Virus record (IMG/VR): IMGVR_UViG_3300042868_000976
Span: 1-27,426 of that record
DNA: 27,426 nucleotides
Reading direction: 5' to 3' (one strand)
From: a virus
The notes below the pieces were generated by a model. The model was not told the DNA's origin. It searched no databases and saw only the letters and a list, made by a program, of their open reading frames with translations. Made by a program: the position numbers and the translations under genes. Position 1 is the stretch's first letter. Each line of letters begins with the position of its first letter. Below, one piece after another: positions 15,314 through 23,208 of this stretch.

Positions 15314-18300
15314 ATGGCAGTTACAGAGCGCGACATCATCCCAACTGGTCCAGAGGTTCAAGCTGGGCCGGGGTTCCGCGCTACTGTTCCCGGCCTTGCG
15401 ACTGCCGCAGCCAATGAACTCGACTACTACTTTGGTGGTATGGTTGAGAAAGCTCGTCAAACTGTTGTCTATGGACCCAACATCGAACCGGGGTACGATT
15501 ACAAAAAGCACATCCCTCAAGGCTTTGAGGCATTTGGCGCTTCCTATGTTGGCACTGTAAACCCTCAACATGCCGCTGACGTAACTCGTTTCATTACGGA
15601 TCGTCAGAAGCTCCGCGAAGATATGGCGGTCACGCCCATTGGCACGTCTCTTGTTGCAAGCTTTGCAAATCCTATCAACTTGTTGCCCATTCCTCTTGGC
15701 TTGGCTGCAAATGCTGGGCGTGTGTCGTTAACTCGCACCGCGCTAAGGGGTGGTACTATTGTTGGTGGCACTGAGCTTGCTCTTAACCTCAACATCAAAG
15801 ACACCGATCCAGTTCAGACTTGGACTGAGACTACAGTTAATACTGCAACCGCAGCATTGTTCGGTGCTGGTGCAACTGGCGTCTTCGCTGCTCCACTTGT
15901 TTCCAAGCTCAATGCTCAAGCCAAGATCAAGACGCAGGCCGAAGCCATCTTTACCGCATCTCGCGCACTGGACAGCATGGGTGGCACATCTCCCGGTGTC
16001 ATTGAGCGCTTTACGCGGCGCGATGCTCGTCCGCTTGGTCAGATTGAAAATGTCGATGAAAGCCTTACTGGTCTCAATGCCCGCATTCAGGGTCTTGAGG
16101 ATCAGCTTGTCACTCTTCCAGCTGGAAGTGGAGAGGCCCGCATCATTAAGGATGACATTGAGCAACTGCGCGTGGAACGTCAGGGTTTGGCTGATGAGTC
16201 CTTCTTCCGCAAGGTTGAGGAGAAGGGCGTCAATCTAAACGACCTGTATCGTCCGTCAGAAGGTGCTGACAATCCGCTCATTAACTTTGTGACCAACCCG
16301 TTTCGTCGCACGATTACCGATAACTACGGATCGGTAAACAATGAGGTCAAGCGCACCTTTGTTATGCTGGCTGGCGATGGCGGTACTCAACTTAAGCTGC
16401 ATGAGGCTGGTGTATCTGCGCCTCTCTCCGTGCATCAACTGTCCACTAAAGACATGGGCGAGTTTGCCGTAGCCTATGATGGCATGGTAAAGCTCTGGGC
16501 TGAGGATACTGGCGCACCTACTCCCGGCACTTCTGTTCTTAGCAATCTTGATGTGAACGCGACGAGCATTTCCCGTGCTGTTCAACGCAATGGATCGACA
16601 ATCACGGCATGGCTATCTGATGTGAACCGCAAGCGGATTACTGGCGGTGACATGACTGCTGCTGAGGCTAGAGCCTCTAAGATGATGGACGATTACTTTG
16701 CGCGTTGGGAAGAGCGTCTGATTGAGACGGGTCAACTTCGCACTAAGGCTACCCTTGGCCGTCAACTAAATGACTTGCGCCTTGAGGTCGATGCACTCCA
16801 AGCCAAGATTGACCAAGCTCCAGCAGATCAGCTTCCCAAGCTAAACGAAACTCTGGCTGAGCGCAGAGCGGTGTTGGATGAAACTCAGTTTGAGTTTGAT
16901 AACCCAATGCTGACTGAGAAGTCTGAACCGTTCCTGCCTCGCTACTGGAACACTGGCGCTGTGCAAGCTGGCCGTGACAAGCTCAAGAAAATCCTGACTG
17001 ACTGGTATGCCGAGAACCCTTACATCATTCGGTTCAATGAAGAGTCGATGAAGTGGGAGCGGATTGACCTTTCGACTGAGCCTGATGCAATTGCCAAGCG
17101 GGCAGACGAAACAATCGAAACCATTCTTGGCAATCGACTAGACCCCGAAGGACAGAATGTCTTTACTGGCGCTGGTCGTCCCAGTGCGCTGCGCTCTCGT
17201 CAACTCGACATCCCAAACAGCAAGGTGTTTGAGTTCATTGAGCAAAACCCAATCAATGTGATGAGCAACTATACTTCGCGTACCAGCGCCTCGTATCACT
17301 TTGCCAAGCAGTTTGGTGGCAATCGCGGCAAGATTGTTACCCGCCTTCGTGAAAACATGCAGGCTGCTGGCGTTGCTGAGGCAAAGATTCAGAAGACCGT
17401 GCGTGACTTTAACCATCTTTATGATCGGGTTGTTGGTCGCGTGGTGCAAAACCCAGAAGCTTGGAACCAACAGGTTGCAACTGTTCTTCGTGATGCAGCA
17501 TCACTGACATATCTTGGTGGCGCTGGCATTGCAGCTATTGGTGACTTTGGCCGCATCATCATGGAGCATGAGGGGCAGGCTATTGTGCGTGGCGCACAAG
17601 CTATGTTTGATCCAGCCCTTCGTCGTGCTTCAAGGGATCAGGTTCGAGCCATTGGCGGCGCATTGGACATGCTTCTTGGCTCAGCGCATCTGCGAATGGT
17701 CGATGATCAGAACTACAATCTAATAAACAATGGTGTGATGGATCGTGTTCGCAACGCTTTCCATACTGTAAACCTTCTTGGCCCCATGACTACGATTGCC
17801 AAGCAATTTACTGGCGCACTGTCTGGTCACAACATGATCGAACTATCTGGCAAGCTAGCCCGTGGCGAAGCGGATGAGTTTGAAGTGCGCTATCTTGCAC
17901 GGCATGGCATTGACGCTGAGCTTGCTGCTCGGATTGCTGCATCACCATATCAGATTGATCCTAAGACTGGGTTCATTCTTCCTAATGCGGATCAGTGGGC
18001 TGGAAACTATGCGGTCCCAACAGTTGATGGAAATCGCGTTCGCATCATTGAGGTAATGGATGATGGTTCTCCTGTAGGTAAGACCAATGATGCTGGTGAG
18101 TACGTTGCCACCTTCTATCGTCCCGATGAAGAAGGGCCGGGAGGCACGATCTACTTTGACCGGGAGGTTATTGAGGGCGTTAAGTTTGAAGAGAAGGCTT
18201 GGACTAAGCCGCGCATGGAAGGCGTAAAGCCTCTAGCCGAAGATGCCTTCAAAACGCCACGTGAGTGGGCCAACTTTGCCATGTTGCATGAAATCATGCA

Positions 18301-19120
18301 CACTCGTTTCTCTGCGGAAGACCTTGGTTTGCCGCCTCGTAGCCCTGAGTATGAGAACAAGATCAATCAGCTTGCTATGGCTGAGCATAAGAAGTCTCAG
18401 CAAGTGGCCCAAGATACTGCTGATCGCTTCAAGACTGCGGTAAATACTGCAATCAACAATACGGTCATTATGGCTACGCCCGCTGATAAGCCGATCATGA
18501 TGGATGGCGTAGTCTATGTGCGTGAAGAGCTAGGCGCACGGATTGGGCTTGCTCCCGATCCTCGCAATCCCGGTTACTCTCGCATTGAGAATGCCTTCAT
18601 TGCGCTGCCATTCCAGTTCTATGCCTATGCGTTTGCCAACGTGAACAAGACTGTTGGCTTGATGATGCAGAACGCAGTGCGTAGCCGCATGACTGGCATT
18701 GCCGCAATGATGGGCCTTGGCTACATGATTACCGCAATCAGAACCCCAGATCAGGTCTGGGAGAACATGCCTATCCAAGACAAGGTTGCCCGCGCCTTTG
18801 ATATGGGTGGCATTGCTGCGCTCTACAGCGACTTGTTCTACACTAGTTTGCAAACTTCATTGGCGCTTGGTGGACCCAACATTACAGGTGGCGTTCTTTC
18901 TCCGCGCTTCCCTCAGAAGCCTAGCATGATTGACGCTGTGACTGGGTTGACTGGGGCTAGCAGTTCTTGGGTTGCCGACATGGCCCGCTCTGGTGCTGCA
19001 TTTGCAAACGGAGAGTATGGCGAAGGTGCGTCCATGTTTATCAAGAACCTACCATTCTCCAACCTGTGGTTCCTGCGAGGAGAGGTCAACGAGATGGCTC
19101 GCACATTATCGCGTGGCTAA
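15314..19120 (+). CDS. Large ejection protein, gp16-like, with embedded HEXXH zincin motif
   Basis: At 1268 residues this is the largest protein here and fits T7 gp16, the ejection protein that anchors the channel in the inner membrane. ATG 15314 (GGAGG 8 nt upstream) is preferred to in-frame TTG 15299. The N-terminus lacks the transglycosylase domain found in T7 gp16. Residues about 100-220 contain small-residue hydrophobic stretches, and about 480-525 a coiled coil. Between about 880 and 1030 is what looks like an inserted domain ending in LHEIMHTRF: H992, E993 and H996 form HEXXH, and E1014 is a possible third zinc ligand (HEXXH-17-E). The last 200 residues hold hydrophobic segments (ALPFQFYAYAFANVNK, GIAAMMGLGYMITAI). 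A copy of the late motif follows directly. Confidence 0.88.
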   Translation: MAVTERDIIPTGPEVQAGPGFRATVPGLATAAANELDYYFGGMVEKARQTVVYGPNIEPGYDYKKHIPQGFEAFGASYVGTVNPQHAADVTRFITDRQKLREDMAVTPIGTSLVASFANPINLLPIPLGLAANAGRVSLTRTALRGGTIVGGTELALNLNIKDTDPVQTWTETTVNTATAALFGAGATGVFAAPLVSKLNAQAKIKTQAEAIFTASRALDSMGGTSPGVIERFTRRDARPLGQIENVDESLTGLNARIQGLEDQLVTLPAGSGEARIIKDDIEQLRVERQGLADESFFRKVEEKGVNLNDLYRPSEGADNPLINFVTNPFRRTITDNYGSVNNEVKRTFVMLAGDGGTQLKLHEAGVSAPLSVHQLSTKDMGEFAVAYDGMVKLWAEDTGAPTPGTSVLSNLDVNATSISRAVQRNGSTITAWLSDVNRKRITGGDMTAAEARASKMMDDYFARWEERLIETGQLRTKATLGRQLNDLRLEVDALQAKIDQAPADQLPKLNETLAERRAVLDETQFEFDNPMLTEKSEPFLPRYWNTGAVQAGRDKLKKILTDWYAENPYIIRFNEESMKWERIDLSTEPDAIAKRADETIETILGNRLDPEGQNVFTGAGRPSALRSRQLDIPNSKVFEFIEQNPINVMSNYTSRTSASYHFAKQFGGNRGKIVTRLRENMQAAGVAEAKIQKTVRDFNHLYDRVVGRVVQNPEAWNQQVATVLRDAASLTYLGGAGIAAIGDFGRIIMEHEGQAIVRGAQAMFDPALRRASRDQVRAIGGALDMLLGSAHLRMVDDQNYNLINNGVMDRVRNAFHTVNLLGPMTTIAKQFTGALSGHNMIELSGKLARGEADEFEVRYLARHGIDAELAARIAASPYQIDPKTGFILPNADQWAGNYAVPTVDGNRVRIIEVMDDGSPVGKTNDAGEYVATFYRPDEEGPGGTIYFDREVIEGVKFEEKAWTKPRMEGVKPLAEDAFKTPREWANFAMLHEIMHTRFSAEDLGLPPRSPEYENKINQLAMAEHKKSQQVAQDTADRFKTAVNTAINNTVIMATPADKPIMMDGVVYVREELGARIGLAPDPRNPGYSRIENAFIALPFQFYAYAFANVNKTVGLMMQNAVRSRMTGIAAMMGLGYMITAIRTPDQVWENMPIQDKVARAFDMGGIAALYSDLFYTSLQTSLALGGPNITGGVLSPRFPQKPSMIDAVTGLTGASSSWVADMARSGAAFANGEYGEGASMFIKNLPFSNLWFLRGEVNEMARTLSRG

Positions 19121-19121
19121 C

Positions 19122-19139
19122 TTTGTGCGTTGATGCAGC
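19122..19139 (+). promoter_or_regulatory. Putative phage late promoter, copy C
   Basis: TTTGTGCGTTGATGCAGC starts one base after the large ejection protein stop and 57 nt before the tail-fibre ATG. It is the copy closest to the consensus and matches copy B at 16 of 18 positions. A perfect hairpin (19141-19169) lies directly behind it. Confidence 0.62.
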
Positions 19140-19140
19140 T

Positions 19141-19169
19141 TCTCTACGCTGCAATGAGTGGCGTAGAGA
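19141..19169 (+). promoter_or_regulatory. Leader hairpin upstream of the tail-fibre gene
   Basis: TCTCTACGC at 19141-19149 and GCGTAGAGA at 19161-19169 form a perfect 9-bp stem with an 11-nt loop. It lies between the putative promoter and the Shine-Dalgarno (GAGAGG, partly within the stem). No T-tract follows. It could stabilise or be processed in the fibre message, or limit access to the ribosome-binding site. Confidence 0.6.
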
Positions 19170-19178
19170 GGTGTTCCT

Positions 19179-19772
19179 ATGACGATCAATCTGGCCGACA
19201 ACAATCCGCGCATTGAGTACACAGTTGCCCAAGGGGTGACTCAGGATAGCTTCGCTGTCCCATTTGAGTTCTTTAATGACGGCGACCTTAGTGTCTATGT
19301 CGATGGCGTTCTCAAAGCAGAAGGCACGGACTACACGATCACTGGCGGCGACGGCTCGACGGGTGACATTGAGTTTGTCACGGCAACTCCTCCTGATGTT
19401 CAGCAGGTCACTGGTATTGCGGGCGGCTCTAGTGTTGTTATCTTTCGTCGGACACCTATTGAGCGCACCAGTGACTTTTCTGCGGGCGCTGACATTAATC
19501 GCGCTGCTCTCAACGAACAACTCGACATCATCACAGCAATGCTTGCTGATGCAAAGGATCGCATTGATCGCTCTTTGCGCTTTACGGATTACGAAGTATC
19601 CCCAGATTCTCAGCTTCCAAATGCTCAAGACCGCGCTGGTGGCGTTCTTTACTTTGACGATGAAACTGGCGATGCAACCATCTACAAAGACTTCCCTAAT
19701 CGCGTAACAGTTAGTGTTGATGCGCCTTCTGGCGGCGTTGATGGGGACATCTGGTTTAGAATTCTAACCTAA
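19179..19772 (+). CDS. Tail fibre anchor protein (T7 gp17 N-terminal domain)
   Basis: The 197-residue product matches the N-terminal tail-attachment domain of T7-type fibres: an ITVADNNPRIEYT-like opening (here INLADNNPRIEYTVAQGVTQ), SFAVPFEFFNDGDLSVYVDG at about 25-44, VVIFRRTPIERTSDF at about 87-101, and a closing helix NEQLDIITAMLADAKDRIDR. This domain binds the tail tube. Only about 25 residues follow the anchor helix region (ending GGVDGDIWFRI), so the receptor-binding part must be supplied by separate proteins, probably the next three genes. Start follows a leader hairpin and GAGAGG. Confidence 0.92.
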   Translation: MTINLADNNPRIEYTVAQGVTQDSFAVPFEFFNDGDLSVYVDGVLKAEGTDYTITGGDGSTGDIEFVTATPPDVQQVTGIAGGSSVVIFRRTPIERTSDFSAGADINRAALNEQLDIITAMLADAKDRIDRSLRFTDYEVSPDSQLPNAQDRAGGVLYFDDETGDATIYKDFPNRVTVSVDAPSGGVDGDIWFRILT

Positions 19773-19784
19773 AAGGAAACGCAA

Positions 19785-20177
19785 ATGGCCGCTCTTTCTG
19801 ACTACGCCGAAAAGCTACTGCTCGACTGGCTAATGACAACTGGAAGCGCAACCCGCCCAACGGCTTGGTATGTCGCGCTTTACACCGCTGCCCCCTCTGA
19901 TTCTGGTGGCGGCACTGAGGTATCTGGCAATGGCTATGCTCGTCAGGCTGTTACTTTTGCTGCAGCATCCACTCCCGGTGGCACTACCTCAAACACTGGT
20001 GCTGTAACTTTTACTGCCGCTGGTGGAAGCTGGGGTTCAATCAGCCACATTGGCTTGCATGATGCGCTGACTAGCGGAAACCTTTTGTGGCATGGCGCTA
20101 TGACTGCGGCCAAGACTATTGCTGATGGCGATACGCTTGAGTTTGCAATCGGCAACATCGACCTAACTCTCGCGTAA
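19785..20177 (+). CDS. Tail fibre/tail-associated protein, Gp80-like family
   Basis: A 130-residue beta-rich protein: LSDYAEKLLLDWLMTTG helix at the start, then AWYVALYTAAPSDSGGGTEV (about 27-46), GNGYARQAVTFAA, and a glycine/threonine-rich strand series ending in DTLEFAIGNIDLTLA. I associate this pattern with a phage tail protein family often annotated as putative tail fibre protein Gp80, found next to fibre genes; function beyond virion structure is not known to me. It follows the anchor by 12 nt with AAGGAAA as ribosome-binding site. Confidence 0.75.
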   Translation: MAALSDYAEKLLLDWLMTTGSATRPTAWYVALYTAAPSDSGGGTEVSGNGYARQAVTFAAASTPGGTTSNTGAVTFTAAGGSWGSISHIGLHDALTSGNLLWHGAMTAAKTIADGDTLEFAIGNIDLTLA

Positions 20178-20189
20178 GGTGACATAGAG

Positions 20190-20918
20190 ATGGAAGGCCC
20201 TCGGATAACAGAATCGGGAGATGTCCGTGTAACGGAATCTTCTGATCGCCGTGTTACTGAGGGCTTCATTGAAGGCTTTGCTTCCCTAAGCGGCGTTGGC
20301 TCAGTTGATGCGCTTGCAAACTTTTCTGTAAAGGTCTTTGCAAACTTAGCTTCTGATGGCAGCGTTCTTCTTGTTGGAGAGTCCACACTCTTTGGCAGAC
20401 TAGACCTAAGTGCTTCAAGCTCTGCTGTTTTTGATGGCGATCTTGTTGCTAACGGACTTCTTGATGCCTCCGCTTCTTCTCTGATTTCTTCTTCTGCTGT
20501 CAGAATTCAGTATGGTCTTGCGGACTTTTCTTCCAGTGCGTCACTTGCAAGTGTGGCTGGCTTTAAGTTTGTTGCTGACTCTTCGATGTCGTCGTCTGGA
20601 TCAATGTCTGCCGCTCAAAGCTTTATTGCTGATGGAAGATTTGGCGGAATACTTGAGAACTACATCAGGATTACTGAGTCTGGGGATACTCGTGTAACCG
20701 AAGATGATGATGTTCGGATTACTGGGCTTTTGTCTCAGAACGAATTTACCGCTTCTCTTGTTGCTGAGGGAACAAGACGTGGGTTTAGCAAGACTACACA
20801 TGCAAAATATGATGGTGATTGGTTAGAAGCTGATCCATATGTTAAGTATGGTGGGGTTTGGAGTGAGCCGGATAGGATTTACAGGAACACCAACGGAAAC
20901 TGGAAGAGGATTGCCTAA
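20190..20918 (+). CDS. Tail fibre component with duplicated RITESGD motif
   Basis: A 242-residue serine- and alanine-rich, probably beta-repeat protein. The motif [20 protein letters not shown] (from residue 5) returns as [20 protein letters not shown] (from residue 160), each with internal repeats of R-[IV]-T-E. Between them lie about 130 residues of short hydrophobic/serine alternation (for example [14 protein letters not shown]). The end, [20 protein letters not shown] to NGNWKRIA, is aromatic and glycine-rich like an exposed tip. The stop overlaps the next ATG (TAATG). Role in host binding is inferred from its place between fibre genes. Confidence 0.72.
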   Translation: MEGPRITESGDVRVTESSDRRVTEGFIEGFASLSGVGSVDALANFSVKVFANLASDGSVLLVGESTLFGRLDLSASSSAVFDGDLVANGLLDASASSLISSSAVRIQYGLADFSSSASLASVAGFKFVADSSMSSSGSMSAAQSFIADGRFGGILENYIRITESGDTRVTEDDDVRITGLLSQNEFTASLVAEGTRRGFSKTTHAKYDGDWLEADPYVKYGGVWSEPDRIYRNTNGNWKRIA

Positions 20919-21703
20919 TGGCAAACGTAAAAATATCCGATCTGACAGCCGCCGCTGCCGCGACTTCAACCCAACAGTTTGAGGTAAACGATAGTGGCGC
21001 GTCCAAGAGCGTGACTGGCGCTCAGCTTAAGTCATTTGTTCTTAATGACATCACGGCTTCTGCTGCTGAGCTTAACATCTTGGATGGTGCAACAGTTACA
21101 ACTGCTGAGCTAAACATCCTCGACGGCGTGACGGCGACGACTGCTGAATTAAACTTTGTCGATGGCGTCACTTCAAACATCCAGACGCAGCTTGATGCTA
21201 AGCAAGCCTCAGACGCCACGCTCACGGCTCTTGCTGGCTTAGACACCACCGCAGGCTTGGTGGTGCAAACTGGCACGGACACCTTTACGAAGCGGACCCT
21301 AGCGGCTGGTACTGGGATTTCAGTTTCGAACGGCACTGGGGCAGCGGGAAACCCGACCGTCACTAACACTGGCGTAACCAGCTTTAACGGCTCTACTGGC
21401 GATGTATCTTATTCTGCACCTGCACCCACAACTAATCAGGTTCTCAGCGCAACGTCTGGGGCTTCTGCCTCTGCGGTTGGAACATACGCAAGCCTTAGAA
21501 CCGGCGGCTCTGGCTATGCAATTGGAGACACTCGCGCTGGAAGCCAGTTGAATGCTAGCTCCGTTGGTGGAAATGGCAACAACGCCGCGATCAGCTTTAC
21601 TCTTGGAGCCGCGCAAACAGGAACATGGCGAGCTATGGGAAGTGGCCCGGGTGGCGGAGCAAACGGCGCTTACTCTGTTGCAACATGGTTGAGGATTGCC
21701 TGA
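20918..21703 (+). CDS. Distal tail fibre protein with ELNxxDG repeats
   Basis: This 261-residue protein starts with a small domain ([20 protein letters not shown]), then three 13-residue repeats [11 protein letters not shown]-like at residues 47-85, a pattern common in fibrous phage adhesins, then [20 protein letters not shown] at about 92-111, and a glycine/asparagine/serine-rich C-terminal domain ending [12 protein letters not shown]. The end resembles that of the preceding protein (aromatic-X-RIA). It overlaps the upstream stop and is followed by a tail-fibre assembly chaperone, as expected for the receptor-binding subunit. Confidence 0.78.
   Translation: MANVKISDLTAAAAATSTQQFEVNDSGASKSVTGAQLKSFVLNDITASAAELNILDGATVTTAELNILDGVTATTAELNFVDGVTSNIQTQLDAKQASDATLTALAGLDTTAGLVVQTGTDTFTKRTLAAGTGISVSNGTGAAGNPTVTNTGVTSFNGSTGDVSYSAPAPTTNQVLSATSGASASAVGTYASLRTGGSGYAIGDTRAGSQLNASSVGGNGNNAAISFTLGAAQTGTWRAMGSGPGGGANGAYSVATWLRIA
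21056..21172 (+). repeat. Three in-frame 39-nt coding repeats
   Basis: Units at 21056-21094, 21095-21133 and 21134-21172 encode [26 protein letters not shown] and [13 protein letters not shown]. The protein repeat is better kept than the DNA, so this is an old, selected duplication in the fibre shaft rather than a recent expansion. Confidence 0.85.
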
Positions 21704-21704
21704 C

Positions 21705-22106
21705 ATGAACTACCGCAACTCAAAACGCCTTGCAAACGGCTGGATCGACTGCGAGATTGAACATGCAGAATACGGCTGGATACCGTTTACCTGCGACCCT
21801 AGCGACACCGGGGCGCAGTTTGACGTGGCCGAACTTTGCGCTCAGATGGACGCAGACCCTGCCACCGCAGCTTACGTTCCTCCCACGCAGGAAGAACTCG
21901 ACGCCGCAGCCGCAGAGGCCGTTCGAGCAGAGCGTGACGCCAAGCTGGCGTCCGAGGTTGACCCCATTGTCAGCAACCCTCTCCGCTGGGCTGACTTGAC
22001 TGCGGAAAAGCAGGCCGAATGGGCAACCTACCGTCGCGCACTTCTCGACATCACAGCACAGGCTGGCTTCCCGCACAGCGTGGTCTGGCCCACAAAGCCG
22101 GAGTAA
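21705..22106 (+). CDS. Tail fibre assembly chaperone (Phage_tail_APC type)
   Basis: The 133-residue product ends in the conserved block of phage tail assembly chaperones: a helix RAERDAKLASEV, then LTAEKQAEWATYRRALLDIT and GFPHSVVWPTKP. The N-terminal part (NYRNSKRLANGWIDCEIEHA, then YGWIPFTCDP) is typical of such proteins in marine phages as I recall them. It should help fold or trimerise the fibre protein encoded just upstream. ATG 21705 is chosen over TTG 21696 because GAGGA lies 9 nt before it; it follows the fibre stop by one base. Confidence 0.9.
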   Translation: MNYRNSKRLANGWIDCEIEHAEYGWIPFTCDPSDTGAQFDVAELCAQMDADPATAAYVPPTQEELDAAAAEAVRAERDAKLASEVDPIVSNPLRWADLTAEKQAEWATYRRALLDITAQAGFPHSVVWPTKPE

Positions 22107-22109
22107 GCT

Positions 22110-22340
22110 ATGACCCCTGAAATGCTTTGGAGCGCAGTCCTATCAGGCACCTTGGCCTTCTTTGCTTGGGTGCTGAGAACCCATGCTGAGGAGGTCAAGC
22201 GCCTGCAAATCCTGTTGAACAGGACACGCGAGGATTACGCTACCAAGGCCGATCTGCACTCTGACATCAACCGGGTGCTGTCGCGGCTGGACCTCATGGA
22301 AAAGAAGATCGACAGGTTGATTGAGAAGGGCATGAAATGA
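22110..22340 (+). CDS. Small membrane/coiled-coil protein, possible lysis or spanin partner
   Basis: A 76-residue protein with one hydrophobic segment at about 5-21 (MLWSAVLSGTLAFFAWVL) followed by a coiled coil (about 26-75, ending DLMEKKIDRLIEKGMK). The topology plus the lipoprotein gene that overlaps it as ATGA suggests a two-gene spanin, but positive residues after the membrane segment argue for a cytoplasmic C-terminus, against that idea. It could instead be a holin accessory or membrane tether. It stands at the head of the lysis/secretion cassette, 3 nt after the chaperone stop. Confidence 0.72.
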   Translation: MTPEMLWSAVLSGTLAFFAWVLRTHAEEVKRLQILLNRTREDYATKADLHSDINRVLSRLDLMEKKIDRLIEKGMK

Positions 22341-22552
22341 GACTAGCACTCGTCCTCTTGGTTGCTGGCTGCGGCCCTGTTACTGTATCGTCCGTGGCCT
22401 ACACGACGGCCTGCCCGAAAGGTGACCGCCAGTGCGAAATCCGCCAGAACGCAGAGACCCTGTACTACATGGCGCACGGCGACGCGGCCAACGAACTGCT
22501 TTGCTCTGGAGATACGCGGGACGTTATGGGTGCGCTCTGCTCTGTCTACTGA
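22337..22552 (+). CDS. Small lipoprotein, candidate outer-membrane spanin
   Basis: The start MRLALVLLVAGC is a short signal peptide with lipobox VAGC, so Cys12 should be lipidated and the mature 60-residue protein tethered to a membrane. Four more cysteines (26, 33, 56, 67) could form disulphides in the periplasm. The coding region overlaps the upstream gene by 4 nt and, in another frame, the start of the next secreted protein. Spanin outer subunits are short lipoproteins, usually proline-rich; this one is cysteine-rich, so the assignment is tentative. Confidence 0.65.
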   Translation: MRLALVLLVAGCGPVTVSSVAYTTACPKGDRQCEIRQNAETLYYMAHGDAANELLCSGDTRDVMGALCSVY

Positions 22553-23208
22553 CGACAGCAGCCACGGCCCAAGTCAGCGGCGACCTGAACACCAACAGCG
22601 GCAACACCAACTCGACCATCGGCTCCAACAACAACGACAGCACCACCAACTATAACGGCGCTGGCTCTGCTCCATTCAGCACGCCCGTGCCGACAGCCGC
22701 AGCGCCTACAGTCATGGGCGGCGGCGGCAACGATAGCTGCCTAATCCCAAAGCAGCAGGCTTTTCAGATCAGCATCTTCGGCAGGGCCGAGGGCAGCATG
22801 GAGCAAGACCCCGAGTGCAACCGCCGCAAGGATGCCCGCCTGCTCGGCACACCGCAGGAAAGCGGTGGCCTCGGGCTGCAAGTCAGCGGCATTTCGGTCA
22901 TGTGCGACAACGCTCAAATCTACAAAGCTATGGCGCTGGCATCGACGCCCTGCCCGATATACAGCATTGAGACAGGCAAGCTGCTGGTGGGCCGCGAGGG
23001 CTATCTGGCTATGCGTGACAACCCGCATACCTATGTGGTAGGATACGCCCAAGATCGGTCCTTCTGGGACACCTTCCTTCGCATTGGAGAGGAACTGCCC
23101 GATGTCTTACCTCAAGAAAGCAGCGGCCCTACTCTGTCTGAGCGTTTCCGCCGCTCACGCCGATCCGACGATAACCAATCTACAGGGGTCAGCGCAGACA
23201 ATCCTTGA
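22501..23208 (+). CDS. Secreted hypothetical protein, SGDLNTNSGNTNST type
   Basis: A 235-residue protein with a clear signal peptide if it starts at TTG 22501 (LWRYAGRYGCALLCLLTTAA, cut near TAQ-VSG). GTG 22432 is the alternative, with AAAGG about 10 nt upstream, but would add 23 basic residues before the signal. The mature start is an Asn/Ser/Gly/Thr-rich stretch (GDLNTNSGNTNSTIGSNNND) followed by a proline/alanine linker and a folded, cysteine-containing domain (LIPKQQAFQISIFGRAEGSM to PCPIYSIETGKLLVGREGYL). I recall related proteins in marine phages without known function. It overlaps the lipoprotein gene by 52 nt and the next gene by 107 nt. Confidence 0.68.
   Translation: MLWRYAGRYGCALLCLLTTAATAQVSGDLNTNSGNTNSTIGSNNNDSTTNYNGAGSAPFSTPVPTAAAPTVMGGGGNDSCLIPKQQAFQISIFGRAEGSMEQDPECNRRKDARLLGTPQESGGLGLQVSGISVMCDNAQIYKAMALASTPCPIYSIETGKLLVGREGYLAMRDNPHTYVVGYAQDRSFWDTFLRIGEELPDVLPQESSGPTLSERFRRSRRSDDNQSTGVSADNP

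Noticed and set aside
15314-16000. Lytic transglycosylase domain expected at the start of a gp16-like protein
   Set aside because: No catalytic glutamate context of the SLT type could be seen.
17584-17594. Further late-motif-like match TTGTGCGTGG
   Set aside because: Two mismatches in the conserved core and in the middle of a coding region with no gene start nearby.
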